From contig NZ_QNUM01000001.1 of assembly GCF_003574655.1 (NCBI RefSeq), forward strand, positions 310,001 through 374,000: a stretch of 64,000 bases of DNA, in the 5' to 3' direction. Source of the DNA: Cohaesibacter haloalkalitolerans (GTDB lineage Bacteria; Pseudomonadota; Alphaproteobacteria; Rhizobiales; Cohaesibacteraceae). The notes under the pieces are model-generated. The model was not told the DNA's origin and ran no database searches. It worked only from the letters and a program-made list of their open reading frames with translations. Both the position numbers and the translations under genes were made by a program. Shown here in pieces: positions 1 to 8,957 of the stretch. Each line of letters starts with the position of its first letter. Positions within the stretch are counted from its first letter, which is position 1.

Positions 1-356
1 TGGCTGGCGTGCGGGCACAAATCCCCGATGCAAAGATCATCGGTTTCCCAAAAGGGGCTGGGATGCGGCTTGAGGATTTTGTCTCGGTGACCGGCGTCAA
101 TGCGATCGGGCTCGACTGGACCGTGCCACTCGACTGGGCGCGGGACGCTCTTCAGCCGAAGGTGGCTTTGCAGGGCAATCTCGATCCGACCCTTCTGATG
201 TCGGATGAACGGCATCTGGATGAGGCCATCGACCGGATCATGGCCGCATGGAGCAACGGGCCTTTCATCTTCAACCTTGGTCATGGCATTTCCCCACAGG
301 GTGATATCAATCTGGTTCATCGTCTGATAGATCGTGTGCGGTCCTATCACGGGTAG
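1..356 (+). CDS. hemE: Uroporphyrinogen decarboxylase, C-terminal part (cut by window edge)
   Basis: This is the last ~118 codons of a gene whose start lies to the left of the window; the frame is open from base 3. HemE decarboxylates the four acetate side chains of uroporphyrinogen III to give coproporphyrinogen III in cytosolic haem synthesis. The segment contains the family's C-terminal signatures: GNLDP with a following LL near the middle and FNLGHGI close to the end, then the short terminal helix. hemJ follows 89 bp downstream in the same direction. In alphaproteobacteria hemE commonly lies next to the replication origin, so oriC may be just outside the left edge; that is inference. Confidence 0.93.
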   Translation, partial: AGVRAQIPDAKIIGFPKGAGMRLEDFVSVTGVNAIGLDWTVPLDWARDALQPKVALQGNLDPTLLMSDERHLDEAIDRIMAAWSNGPFIFNLGHGISPQGDINLVHRLIDRVRSYHG

Positions 357-445
357 GGCAGTCTGGACGCAATTGCCCGATCCAAGCCATATAAGTGGCA
401 CTTGCTGTGCGAACCGGTTTTTGATCAATACTATTGAGGACTGAA

Positions 446-895
446 ATGGATTTTCTGGAATTCCTGCCTTATGAGTGGACCAAGGCGCTGCATATCATCA
501 GCGTGATCACCTGGATGGCGGGTATCTTCTATCTGCCGCGGTTGTTCGTCTATCATGCATCGGCCGAGATCGGTTCCGATAAATCCGAGACCTTCAAGGT
601 GATGGAGCGCAAGCTGCTCAAGGGCATCATGAATCCGTCGCTGATCGCCAGCTGGCTTTTTGGTCTGTGGTTGGCCTTTGGTCACGGCATCTGGGCGGCC
701 GATGCCATCTGGCTGCATGTCAAGTTTCTGCTTGTCAGTCTGATGACCGCATACCATATGGTCTGCGCACGCTATGTTCGCGTTTTTGCAGCCGATCAAA
801 ATCGCAAGAGCCATGTCTACTATCGTTATTTCAATGAAATTCCGACCTTGCTGATGCTGGCGATTGTTATTCTGGCTGTTGTTAAGCCATTTTAA
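446..895 (+). CDS. hemJ: Protoporphyrinogen IX oxidase, HemJ type
   Basis: HemJ is a small haem-binding membrane oxidase that converts protoporphyrinogen IX to protoporphyrin IX and replaces HemG/HemY-type PPO in most alphaproteobacteria. The 149-residue protein has four hydrophobic stretches, His16, and the family motif WMAGIFYLPRLFVYH at residues 23-37. The ATG at 446 is preferred over an upstream TTG at 434 because GAGGA lies five bases before it and because the protein then begins with the usual short segment before the first helix. Location between hemE and rho is typical for the class. Confidence 0.92.
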   Translation: MDFLEFLPYEWTKALHIISVITWMAGIFYLPRLFVYHASAEIGSDKSETFKVMERKLLKGIMNPSLIASWLFGLWLAFGHGIWAADAIWLHVKFLLVSLMTAYHMVCARYVRVFAADQNRKSHVYYRYFNEIPTLLMLAIVILAVVKPF

Positions 896-1040
896 TGACA
901 GCCTAATCGGGATTCGAGACTAGCAATTGGTCTCAATTGGGGTCTTTCCATTCGCTTGTTGGCATATTTTTCGTTGATGGGGCTTGCCCAACTTTTGCGA
1001 AGCAGCTATGTTCCGCGAAATCGTTTCTAACGATGACTAA

Positions 1041-1072
1041 CTTGGAAACGCTTTCTTTCCTCTGTTTCCAAG
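1041..1072 (+). other. Perfect 9-bp inverted repeat in the hemJ-rho gap (possible rho leader hairpin)
   Basis: CTTGGAAAC at 1041-1049 is repeated inverted as GTTTCCAAG at 1064-1072 with a pyrimidine-rich 14-base loop. No T-tract follows, so it does not look like a terminator. It lies about 90 bp before the rho start. Rho genes are often autoregulated through their leaders, so a leader structure is possible, but nothing here proves it. Confidence 0.4.
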
Positions 1073-1162
1073 GCTATAGCGAGGCACAATAACAAACAAC
1101 AGTGCCTTGTTTCTTCCTACCTTTTTCCCTTGGTTGCTTATCCCTTATATGAGAGTTTCGCT

Positions 1163-2428
1163 ATGCGCGAAATGAAATTAAAAGAACTCAAACAAAAATC
1201 TCCAACAGAGCTATTGAACTTTGCTGAAGAGCTCGAGGTCGAAAATGCCAGCACGCTGCGAAAGCAGGAGCTGCTTTTTGCGATCCTCAAACAGCTAGCA
1301 GAACAGGAAACCGATATCATCGGCGAAGGTGTCGTCGAGGTATTGCAGGATGGTTTCGGTTTTCTGCGGTCACCAGATGCAAACTATCTGCCTGGCCCCG
1401 ACGATATCTATATTTCACCTTCTCAGATCCGGCGCTTTTCCTTGCGTACGGGTGATACGGTGGAAGGACATATTCGCAGCCCGAAGGAAGGCGAACGCTA
1501 TTTTGCCCTTCTGAAGGTGAATACTGTCAATTTTGAAGATCCGGACAAAGCGCGCCACAAGGTGCATTTTGATAACCTGACGCCATTGCATCCTGATGAA
1601 CGGTTCAAGCTGGAATCGACCGATCCGGAAGGCAAGGACATGTCCAGCCGTGTGATCGATCTGGTCGCTCCGCTTGGCAAAGGTCAGCGCGCCCTGATCG
1701 TTGCGCCTCCGCGTACCGGTAAAACCGTGCTGTTGCAGAATATCGCCAAGTCGATCACTGCAAACCATCCGGATAGCTGTCTCATTGTCCTTCTGATCGA
1801 CGAGCGCCCTGAAGAGGTGACCGACATGAAGCGGACGGTGAATGGCGAAGTGGTTTCCTCCACCTTCGATGAGCCGGCTTCCCGCCATGTGCAGGTTGCT
1901 GAAATGGTCATCGAAAAGGCAAAGCGCCTGGTGGAACATGGCCGTGACGTGGTTATTCTTCTTGATTCCATCACGCGTCTTGGGCGTGCCTACAACACGG
2001 TTATTCCGTCTTCGGGCAAGGTTCTGACCGGTGGTGTCGATGCCAACGCATTGCAGCGTCCAAAGCGCTTCTTCGGTGCGGCTCGTAATATCGAGGAAGG
2101 TGGCTCACTGACAATCATCGCGACAGCCCTTATCGATACGGGCAGCCGCATGGACGAAGTCATCTTCGAAGAATTCAAGGGCACGGGTAACGCCGAAATC
2201 GTTCTTGATCGCAAGGTATCCGACAAACGTATCTTCCCGGCGATGGACATTCTCAAGTCCGGTACCCGCAAGGAAGAGCTCATGGTCGAGCGCAAGGATC
2301 TGCAGAAGGTTTTCGTTCTGCGTCGTATTCTTGGTGCCATGAACAATGTCGACGCCATCGAGTTCCTGCTCGACAAGCTGCGGTCGACCAAGAACAATGC
2401 CGAATTCTTCGACAATATGAATACCTGA
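1163..2428 (+). CDS. rho: Transcription termination factor Rho
   Basis: Rho is the hexameric RNA-dependent ATPase/helicase that ends transcription at factor-dependent sites. The 421-residue protein has the N-terminal Rho domain (Lys-Glu-rich start followed by the [10 protein letters not shown] helix), the cold-shock-like RNA-binding domain (GFGFLR, about residues 60-75), Walker A APPRTGKT at about 180-187 and Walker B around LLIDERPEE. The length matches E. coli Rho (419). The ATG at 1163 has GAGAG seven bases upstream; a TTG at 1130 gives a longer frame and an ATG at 1172 a shorter one, neither with a better ribosome site. A strong intrinsic terminator follows. Confidence 0.96.
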   Translation: MREMKLKELKQKSPTELLNFAEELEVENASTLRKQELLFAILKQLAEQETDIIGEGVVEVLQDGFGFLRSPDANYLPGPDDIYISPSQIRRFSLRTGDTVEGHIRSPKEGERYFALLKVNTVNFEDPDKARHKVHFDNLTPLHPDERFKLESTDPEGKDMSSRVIDLVAPLGKGQRALIVAPPRTGKTVLLQNIAKSITANHPDSCLIVLLIDERPEEVTDMKRTVNGEVVSSTFDEPASRHVQVAEMVIEKAKRLVEHGRDVVILLDSITRLGRAYNTVIPSSGKVLTGGVDANALQRPKRFFGAARNIEEGGSLTIIATALIDTGSRMDEVIFEEFKGTGNAEIVLDRKVSDKRIFPAMDILKSGTRKEELMVERKDLQKVFVLRRILGAMNNVDAIEFLLDKLRSTKNNAEFFDNMNT

Positions 2429-2735
2429 TCGCCGGGCTTGCTCTCACATTGGGCTTGCCCGAAGGCGAACAAAAGACTAGAAAGCCGTCTGACAGTCGTC
2501 AGGCGGCTTTTTCTTTTGTGGCATCTCATCAGCCATGGCGTCGTCTTATCGACAGGCGGACTTTTCCCAGGTGGTGAGAGACTGTCATGTCAGCCAAATG
2601 ATCCGAACCCGCTTGCGGCTTTCTTCGGATGATCCAGACAAACCGGTTTGTGCAGATAGATTCGGTGCTGAAACAATCATATTTTCAGTCGATCAGAGAG
2701 CGTTTCCATCATTCGGAACCGTCAGGAAAACAGTC
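2429..2735. other. rho-mnmE intergenic region
   Basis: Apart from the rho terminator at 2481-2517 this 307-bp gap holds no gene I can support. An open frame continuous with mnmE extends upstream to 2535, but it lacks a ribosome site and has no resemblance to MnmE N-termini, so it is taken as non-coding and probably contains the mnmE promoter. Confidence 0.6.
2481..2517 (+). terminator. Intrinsic terminator of rho
   Basis: A 12-bp hairpin (AAGCCGTCTGAC paired with GTCAGGCGGCTT, one G-T pair, AGTC loop) is followed by TTTTCTTTT. It begins 53 bp after the rho stop. Confidence 0.93.
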
Positions 2736-4079
2736 ATGACGCAAGATACCATTTTTGCCCTTTCGAGCGGTGCGGTGCCTGCCGGTGTTGCAGTGATTCG
2801 TCTGTCTGGCCCCAAGGCCCGCGCAGTCATGAACAGGCTGATCGACAAGGAACCCAAGCCGCGTTTTGCCGCTCTGCGCTACATTACCCATCCGGACAGC
2901 GGGGATGTGATCGATCAGGCGCTGGTGATCTATTTTCCCGACACGAAATCCTTTACGGGCGAGGATGCGGTTGAATTTCATCTGCATGGCGGTCGGGCTG
3001 TCGTCAAGGCGATGCTTGCACTGCTTGGCAGCTTTGATGGCTGCCGGATGGCTGAAGCAGGGGAGTTTACCCGGCGGTCGTTTGAAAACGGCAAATATGA
3101 TCTTACCGCAGTGGAAGGACTGTCCGACCTTATTCATGCGGAAACGGAAAATCAGCGCAAGCAGGCGATCCGGCAGGCAAGCGGTGCGCACAAGAGCGTG
3201 ATTGACGGCTGGCGCGAGACGCTGCTGCATGCGCGCAGCATGATCGAGGCCGAGCTCGATTTTTCCGATGAAGAGGATATTCCGGGTGCGATTTCCGATG
3301 TGATCTGGCCAAAGCTGCGCGAACTGAAAGCCGATATCGAGCGACATCTCTCCAAGGCCGATCATGGCGAGCGGTTGCGCAATGGTCTGACGGTGGTGCT
3401 GGCTGGTCATCCCAATGCGGGCAAATCATCCTTGCTGAACTGGTTTGCCAAGCGAGACGTTGCCATCGTTACGGAAGAGGCGGGGACGACGCGCGATCTT
3501 CTGGAGCTGCATCTCGATATCGAAGGCTACCCGGTGACGATGATCGATACGGCCGGTTTGCGCGAGTCCGACAATATTGTCGAGCGGGAAGGGATTCGCC
3601 GCGCCTTGGAAAAAAGCGAAAATGCCGACCTGTTGATAGAAGTGGTGGATGGTCAACATCCGGAAGCTCGGGTGGAGCTAAACAGCACTGCACGGCGGAT
3701 GGTCCTGTTCAACAAGATCGACAGGATCGATTCGGACCCGTTTCATGCAAAAAGCATAGAAAAGGGCGAAGATCCGGCGTTTTTTGCTTCGGTGAAGGCT
3801 GGAATTGGCATGGATGTCTTTTACGATTCGTTTGTGAAACAAATCGAATCCCTGTTTGATGGCGCTGAAGATGTGCTAATCACGCGTGAGCGGCACAAGA
3901 AATTGCTGAGCTCGTGTGTGGATAATGTTAATAAATCGCTTATCTATACAGATTCCCCTATCGAAATCCGGTCTGAATATTTGCGGCAGGCTGGGGATGA
4001 GTTGGGGAAAATCACTGGAAGAATTGATGTCGAGGAAATGCTCGGTGTTATTTTTTCACAGTTCTGTGTGGGTAAATAG
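2736..4079 (+). CDS. mnmE: tRNA uridine-5-carboxymethylaminomethyl(34) synthesis GTPase MnmE
   Basis: MnmE works with MnmG to place the (carboxymethyl)aminomethyl group on U34 of certain tRNAs. The 447-residue protein has the N-terminal folate-binding TrmE domain (starting MTQDTIFALSSG), a helical domain interrupted by a G domain with P-loop GHPNAGKSS at about 224-232, the GTTRD switch, DTAG and NKID, and the diagnostic C-terminal CVGK with the catalytic-type Cys four residues from the end. The ATG at 2736 has AGGAAA upstream. The partner gene mnmG lies downstream after a gap packed with parS sites. Confidence 0.96.
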   Translation: MTQDTIFALSSGAVPAGVAVIRLSGPKARAVMNRLIDKEPKPRFAALRYITHPDSGDVIDQALVIYFPDTKSFTGEDAVEFHLHGGRAVVKAMLALLGSFDGCRMAEAGEFTRRSFENGKYDLTAVEGLSDLIHAETENQRKQAIRQASGAHKSVIDGWRETLLHARSMIEAELDFSDEEDIPGAISDVIWPKLRELKADIERHLSKADHGERLRNGLTVVLAGHPNAGKSSLLNWFAKRDVAIVTEEAGTTRDLLELHLDIEGYPVTMIDTAGLRESDNIVEREGIRRALEKSENADLLIEVVDGQHPEARVELNSTARRMVLFNKIDRIDSDPFHAKSIEKGEDPAFFASVKAGIGMDVFYDSFVKQIESLFDGAEDVLITRERHKKLLSSCVDNVNKSLIYTDSPIEIRSEYLRQAGDELGKITGRIDVEEMLGVIFSQFCVGK

Positions 4080-4085
4080 TGGATC

Positions 4086-4099
4086 GTTTCACGTGAAAC
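4086..4099. promoter_or_regulatory. parS site 1 (perfect 14-bp palindrome)
   Basis: GTTTCACGTGAAAC is the core of the conserved chromosomal parS sequence; flanks give c and A at the outer positions of the 16-mer. It lies 7 bp after the mnmE stop. ParB/Spo0J proteins bind this sequence. Confidence 0.92.
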
Positions 4100-4126
4100 A
4101 TAGTTTTTGAAATTCGCGATTGACTC

Positions 4127-4142
4127 TGTTTCACGTGAATCA
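4127..4142 (+). promoter_or_regulatory. parS-like site 2
   Basis: TGTTTCACGTGAATCA matches the 16-bp parS consensus except that the right arm reads GAATC rather than GAAAC. Its centre is 42 bp from site 1. Confidence 0.88.
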
Positions 4143-4165
4143 CGAATCGATAAATCTACCTAGAA

Positions 4166-4181
4166 TGTTTCACGTGAATCT
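4166..4181 (+). promoter_or_regulatory. parS-like site 3
   Basis: TGTTTCACGTGAATCT, with the same altered right arm as site 2. Its centre is 39 bp from site 2. Confidence 0.88.
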
Positions 4182-4212
4182 GAGAGAGTGCGCAGAATTG
4201 TGCGAGATTTTC

Positions 4213-4228
4213 TGTTTCACGTGAATCC
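4213..4228 (+). promoter_or_regulatory. parS-like site 4
   Basis: TGTTTCACGTGAATCC, with the same altered right arm. Its centre is 47 bp from site 3 and it lies about 165 bp before mnmG. Confidence 0.88.
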
Positions 4229-4391
4229 TGAAAACTGGGTCTGTTCAGGCTATCATGTGAGATGTAAACAAGATCTGAAGAAATGGATCCTGGAAATCGT
4301 CTCCTGTCGGAACCCACTTATGTGGCGTCGTTGGGTGAGATGTGAATTTGAAGCGCCAGATGGTGCTTTTCTCGAAATGAGAGGGTTTTGA

Positions 4392-6236
4392 ATGAACCAG
4401 TTCGATGTGGTGGTTGTTGGTGGTGGACATGCTGGTGCCGAGGCTGCGGCTGCGGCTGCCCGTGTCGGCGCGTCTGTGGCGCTGGTTACGCATAGTCGCA
4501 ATACCATCGGCGTGATGTCCTGTAATCCGGCAATCGGCGGGTTGGGGAAGGGCCACCTCGTTCGGGAGATTGACGCACTGGGCGGTGTCATGGGGCTGGC
4601 TGCCGACAGGGGCGGGATCCAGTTTCGTCTCCTCAATCGGCGCAAGGGTCCGGCCGTGCAGGGACCACGGGCGCAGGAAGATCGAAAACTCTATCGTGAT
4701 GCCGTTCAGGCGCTGCTGTTCGATATCCCGACTCTTACTGTCATCGATGGTGAGGTCGCGGATATGGCTATTGTAAACGGGCAGGTGACGGGCGTTACTC
4801 TGGCGAATGGTGCCGAGATTGCCTGTGGTGCGGTCGTGTTGACAACGGGTACGTTCCTGCGCGGGCTCATTCATATCGGGCAGAAGAGTTTCTCTGCCGG
4901 GCGGATGGGCGACCCTGCCGCCAATGACCTGTCGCTGCGGTTGATGTCGGAGAATTTCCGTCTTGGCCGCCTGAAAACCGGAACACCGGCACGACTCAAC
5001 GGTAACACCATCGACTATTCATCATTGGGAACACAGCCGGGTGATGATGAGCCCGTGGCCTTCTCCTATTTGACGGACAAGATCACGACGCCTCAGATTG
5101 ATTGCCATGTGACCCGTACTGTCGACAAGACCCACAAGATCATTCGCGATAATATCCATAAATCCGCCATGTATTCGGGCCGAATCGAAGGGGTGGGGCC
5201 GCGCTATTGTCCGTCCATCGAGGACAAAATCAATCGCTTTGGCGACCGCGATGGCCATCAGGTGTTTCTGGAGCCTGAAGGGCTGGACGTGGATACGGTC
5301 TATCCGAACGGCATTTCCACGTCGCTGCCTGAAGATGTTCAGGATGCCTATATCCATTCCATTCCCGGTCTCGAAAATGTCGAGATCAAGCAGTATGGCT
5401 ATGCGATCGAATATGACTATATCGATCCTACCGAGCTGAAGGCGACGCTTGAAACCAAGCGGGTGTCCGGGCTTTATCTGGCCGGGCAGATCAATGGTAC
5501 GACCGGTTACGAAGAAGCCGGGGCTCAGGGTTTGATTGCCGGTCTCAATGCTGCCCGGCAGTGTGGTGGTCAGGATGGTGTGGTGCTCGGCCGGTCCGAT
5601 GCCTATATCGGCGTGATGATCGATGACCTCGTCACCCGTGGGGTGATGGAGCCTTATCGGATGTTTACGTCCCGTGCAGAATATCGTCTGTCGCTTCGGG
5701 CCGACAATGCCGACCAGCGGCTGACCGGGAAGGCGGATACTTGGGGGTTGATCGACGATGCACGACGCAAGAGTTTCAATCACAAGAAGGAAGAACTGGA
5801 AGCCATTTCGGCTCTGGCGCGGGAAAAAAGCCTGACACCGAACGAGGCTGAGCGCCATGGGTTGAAGATCAACAAGGACGGGCAGCGCCGCAGTGTCTAT
5901 GAGTTACTGGCCTATCCGGATCTGGATCTTGATCGGCTGACGGCGGTGTGGCCCGAGTTTGGGAATTTCTCGAAGGGTGCGCGCAAGCAGCTGGAAGTGG
6001 AGGCGCTCTATCAGGTCTACATGGAACGTCAGACCGATGATATCGAGACCTTCAAGAAGGATGAGGCTCTGGCCATTCCGACAAATCTGGAATTTGATGC
6101 GATCAACGGTCTGTCCAACGAGCTCAAGCAGAAGCTCAGTCGCGTCCGACCGCAGACACTGGGGCAGGCCTCGCGCATTGACGGCATGACGCCTGCCGCC
6201 CTGACGCTGGTATTGGCGCATAGCAAGCGGATGTGA
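4392..6236 (+). CDS. mnmG: tRNA uridine-5-carboxymethylaminomethyl(34) synthesis enzyme MnmG
   Basis: MnmG (GidA) is the FAD- and NADH-dependent partner of MnmE in wobble-uridine modification. The 614-residue protein opens with the dinucleotide-binding motif [10 protein letters not shown] (residues 10-19). It has the family blocks SCNPAIGG near 45, GTFLRG near 157, and [10 protein letters not shown]-type and GYEEAAQG-type motifs in the middle, and the C-terminal helical domain that contacts MnmE. The length is close to E. coli MnmG (629). GAGGG lies just before the ATG. The stop is followed within 65 bp by rsmG, as in many bacteria. Confidence 0.96.
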   Translation: MNQFDVVVVGGGHAGAEAAAAAARVGASVALVTHSRNTIGVMSCNPAIGGLGKGHLVREIDALGGVMGLAADRGGIQFRLLNRRKGPAVQGPRAQEDRKLYRDAVQALLFDIPTLTVIDGEVADMAIVNGQVTGVTLANGAEIACGAVVLTTGTFLRGLIHIGQKSFSAGRMGDPAANDLSLRLMSENFRLGRLKTGTPARLNGNTIDYSSLGTQPGDDEPVAFSYLTDKITTPQIDCHVTRTVDKTHKIIRDNIHKSAMYSGRIEGVGPRYCPSIEDKINRFGDRDGHQVFLEPEGLDVDTVYPNGISTSLPEDVQDAYIHSIPGLENVEIKQYGYAIEYDYIDPTELKATLETKRVSGLYLAGQINGTTGYEEAGAQGLIAGLNAARQCGGQDGVVLGRSDAYIGVMIDDLVTRGVMEPYRMFTSRAEYRLSLRADNADQRLTGKADTWGLIDDARRKSFNHKKEELEAISALAREKSLTPNEAERHGLKINKDGQRRSVYELLAYPDLDLDRLTAVWPEFGNFSKGARKQLEVEALYQVYMERQTDDIETFKKDEALAIPTNLEFDAINGLSNELKQKLSRVRPQTLGQASRIDGMTPAALTLVLAHSKRM

Positions 6237-6301
6237 TTTCAAGAAGATGGAAGATAACGGGAGCGGGGAGAGGTCCCTGTTTCGTTGTCTTCAATGAATG
6301 G

Positions 6302-6958
6302 ATGAAGCAAATGGACGACAAGACACGCGGCATCGAGCTGATTTCTTCCATGCTCCCGGTTTCACGTGAATCCGTGGACAAGCTGGATGCTTACGCGGCG
6401 CTGGTGAGAAAGTGGCAACCGGCGCAGAACCTGGTGGCGCCCAAGACACTGGACGAAATCTGGGTGCGGCATATCGCTGACAGCGTGCAGATTCATGCAG
6501 CGTGTCCCGAGGCCCGCTACTGGATCGATTTGGGGTCGGGGGCTGGCTTTCCGGGTCTGGTGACAGCAATTCTGCTGGATGATCTGGGAGAGGACTATCG
6601 GGTCAATCTTATTGAGAGTAACGGGCGCAAGGGCAGCTTCCTCAAGACAGTGGCGCGTGAGCTTGGATTGAAGGTGGTTGTGCATGGCGACAGAATCGAA
6701 TCGGTGCTTGAAAACTGGTCCGATCCGGTCGATGCCTTCAGTGCCCGGGCGCTTGCATCCTTCGATAAATTGTGCGGCTTTATTCATCCCCATATTTCTG
6801 AAAGTTGTGTGGGTGTTTTCCACAAAGGCCGGGACTTTGATCGAGAATTGAGCGAGGCTAGTGTCCGCTGGAATGTAGATCTGGTACAACAAAGCAGCAG
6901 GACAGATCCGGATGCGAGGGTCGTCATTCTGCGCCGCTTATCACCCAAAAACGCATAG
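6302..6958 (+). CDS. rsmG: 16S rRNA (guanine527-N7)-methyltransferase RsmG
   Basis: RsmG (GidB) methylates G527 of 16S rRNA using S-adenosylmethionine. The predicted protein of 218 residues carries the SAM-binding motif LGSGAGFPG at about 77-85 and the RAL.SFDKL block further on. The start is uncertain: ATG at 6302 or 6311 both fit family alignments, and the frame is open back to a GTG overlapping the mnmG stop. Codons 20-24 of the predicted gene contain a parS-like sequence, so the gene doubles as part of the centromere. parA follows 28 bp downstream. Confidence 0.94.
   Translation: MKQMDDKTRGIELISSMLPVSRESVDKLDAYAALVRKWQPAQNLVAPKTLDEIWVRHIADSVQIHAACPEARYWIDLGSGAGFPGLVTAILLDDLGEDYRVNLIESNGRKGSFLKTVARELGLKVVVHGDRIESVLENWSDPVDAFSARALASFDKLCGFIHPHISESCVGVFHKGRDFDRELSEASVRWNVDLVQQSSRTDPDARVVILRRLSPKNA
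6358..6373 (+). promoter_or_regulatory. parS-like site 5 inside rsmG
   Basis: GGTTTCACGTGAATCC lies within the rsmG coding sequence, encoding Val-Ser-Arg-Glu-Ser. It has the same GAATC right arm as sites 2-4. Confidence 0.85.
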
Positions 6959-6986
6959 TCAAACAAATGCGAAGTGAGGCTACTTC

Positions 6987-7817
6987 ATGAGTTCACTGCC
7001 TGAATCTCCCCGCGTTCTGACCCTGGCCAATCAGAAGGGCGGCGTTGGGAAAACAACGACTGCAATCAATTTGGGTACCGCTCTGGCGGCGATTGGAGAG
7101 ACCGTTCTGATCGTGGATGTGGATCCTCAGGGTAACGCGAGCACCGGGCTCGGGATTGATCGTCAATCGCGCAATATTTCGACGGCAGAGCTTCTTCTGA
7201 ACGAAGCCACGTTGATGGAAGCTGCGATTCCGACAGCGGTTCCGCGCCTGTCTGTTGCTGCCTCGACCATGGATCTGCTTGGTCTTGAACAGGAAATTTC
7301 AGGTGACAAGGATCGTGCCTTCCGGTTGCGCCGGGCCATTGAACGGCATGGCGAAATGGGTGACAGGATCCCGGAAGACAAGCGTTTCACCTATGTTCTG
7401 ATTGATTGCCCACCATCCCTCAACCTCCTGACTATCAATGCCATGGCTGCAGCTCACTCAATTCTGGTGCCATTGCAGTGCGAGTTCTTTGCGCTTGAAG
7501 GTTTGACGCAGCTCATTCAGACTGTGAATCAGGTGAAAGGCGCACTCAATCCGGAGTTGTCGATTCATGGTATCGTGATGACCATGTATGATAGCCGCAA
7601 CAATCTCTCCAATCAGGTGGTGGCAGATGTGCGGGAACATATGGGTGACAAGGTCTATGAGACGATCATTCCGCGTAATGTGCGGGTTTCTGAAGCGCCA
7701 TCCTATGGCAAACCGGCGCTGCTTTATGATTTGAAATGTTCCGGTAGCCAGGCCTATCTCAAGCTCGCTTCGGAGATCATTCAGCGCGAGAAGAAGTTGC
7801 GTAACAAGGCTGCCTGA
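6987..7817 (+). CDS. parA: Chromosome-partitioning ATPase ParA (Soj)
   Basis: ParA is the Walker-type ATPase that forms a gradient on the nucleoid and moves ParB-parS complexes apart. The 276-residue protein has the deviant Walker A motif KGGVGKTTT at 17-25 with the signature first lysine, the Asp of VDVDPQGN in switch I, and DCPPSLNLLT as Walker B/switch II. It lies in the standard rsmG-parA-parB order, with parB 66 bp downstream, so the two are probably co-transcribed. Confidence 0.96.
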   Translation: MSSLPESPRVLTLANQKGGVGKTTTAINLGTALAAIGETVLIVDVDPQGNASTGLGIDRQSRNISTAELLLNEATLMEAAIPTAVPRLSVAASTMDLLGLEQEISGDKDRAFRLRRAIERHGEMGDRIPEDKRFTYVLIDCPPSLNLLTINAMAAAHSILVPLQCEFFALEGLTQLIQTVNQVKGALNPELSIHGIVMTMYDSRNNLSNQVVADVREHMGDKVYETIIPRNVRVSEAPSYGKPALLYDLKCSGSQAYLKLASEIIQREKKLRNKAA

Positions 7818-7883
7818 AGAAGGTGGTTTCACATTGACAAGAGGGAAGTCTTATCCGGGTGAAGCGGTCGCGCTGCGGGTTTG

Positions 7884-8768
7884 ATGGGAATGCGGAAAAT
7901 GACGAAAAAGCCAGTTGAAGGTAAACGGTTGGGACGCGGATTAGCCGCTCTCATTGGTGATATGGATAACGAAGCGCAGGCGATCGAGCGGGCTCGCTCC
8001 CAGCGCCGCATTCCGATTGAATTCCTGCGGCCAAACCCGAGGAACCCGCGTCGTGATTTCATCGAGAAGGATCTCGATGATCTGACCCGTTCGGTCAAGG
8101 AAAAGGGCATCATGCAGCCCATTCTCTGCCGTCCAGTTGACGGGCGTAGCGATTCCTTTGAAATCATCGCCGGTGAGCGTCGCTGGCGTGCCGCCCAGGC
8201 TGCCGGTCTTCATGAAGTGCCGGTGCTCATTCATGACGTCAATGACAAGGAAGCTCTTGAGCTTGCCATTATCGAAAACGTTCAGCGTGCTGACCTTAAT
8301 GCTCTGGAAGAAGCATTGGGCTATGATCAGCTGATCGCAGAGTTCGACTATACGCAGGCGGAGCTGGCCGATGTCATTGGCAAGAGCCGTTCGCATGTTG
8401 CCAACACCCTGCGTTTGCTGAAGCTGCCGGAAAGCATCAAGGATTACCTCAAAAAGGGTGAGTTGACGGCTGGTCACGCCCGTGCGCTGATTACGGCGGA
8501 AAATCCGGAGGAACTGGCCCGCCGCATTGTTGAAGACGGCATGACCGTGCGTGATGCTGAAAAGGCAGGGCAGGAAAAGGACAAGAATCCGAAGGAACCG
8601 AAGCCGAAGAAGGAAAAAGACGCCGATACGGTGGCTTTGGAAAAGCGCCTGACGGATCGCCTTGGCTGGAATGTCTTCATCGCGCCGAAGAAGAAGGGCG
8701 GCGAATTGAAGATCCAGTATAAGTCACTAGAGCAGCTCGACGCGATTATTTCCATTCTCGAAAAATGA
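7884..8768 (+). CDS. parB: Chromosome-partitioning protein ParB (Spo0J)
   Basis: ParB is the CTP-dependent clamp that loads at parS and spreads along DNA. The 294-residue protein starts with the typical basic RLGRGLAALIG motif (likely the ParA-contacting N-terminus), followed by the CTP-binding box GERRWRAA at about 97-104, ENVQR, and a helix-turn-helix at about 160-181. A Lys/Glu/Pro-rich linker and a C-terminal dimerisation domain follow. The start is uncertain among ATGs at 7884, 7890 and 7899; all lie before the RLGRG motif. Seven parS-type sites lie within 4 kb. Confidence 0.95.
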   Translation: MGMRKMTKKPVEGKRLGRGLAALIGDMDNEAQAIERARSQRRIPIEFLRPNPRNPRRDFIEKDLDDLTRSVKEKGIMQPILCRPVDGRSDSFEIIAGERRWRAAQAAGLHEVPVLIHDVNDKEALELAIIENVQRADLNALEEALGYDQLIAEFDYTQAELADVIGKSRSHVANTLRLLKLPESIKDYLKKGELTAGHARALITAENPEELARRIVEDGMTVRDAEKAGQEKDKNPKEPKPKKEKDADTVALEKRLTDRLGWNVFIAPKKKGGELKIQYKSLEQLDAIISILEK

Positions 8769-8790
8769 GACGGGTTCATAGTGGATTTTG

Positions 8791-8816
8791 AAAGGGGGCT
8801 TCGGCTCCCTTTTTTG
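8791..8816 (+). terminator. Intrinsic terminator of parAB
   Basis: A 9-bp hairpin AAAGGGGGC / GCTCCCTTT closed by a TTCG tetraloop is followed by TTT. It starts 23 bp after the parB stop. Confidence 0.93.
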
Positions 8817-8824
8817 TTGCCGAC

Positions 8825-8840
8825 TGATTCACGTGAAACG
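8825..8840 (-). promoter_or_regulatory. parS-like site 6
   Basis: TGATTCACGTGAAACG is the reverse-oriented form of sites 2-5 (the altered arm is on the left). It lies between the parB terminator and the convergent MFS gene. Confidence 0.86.
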
Positions 8841-8957
8841 AATTTATCGTTTGATTCGATGACTCTAGGGCTTTGTCGAGAAGTTTGGCAGCTCACGCTC
8901 TCATTTGAGTCGTGTTAAGGGACGGGTAGGGGCCAGCCAAAAGAAAAAAATTGCTGT

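Noticed and set aside
4188-4391. A 67-codon open frame between mnmE and mnmG
   Set aside because: It overlaps parS site 4, has no ribosome site of note and no family features; the region is better explained as a centromere cluster.
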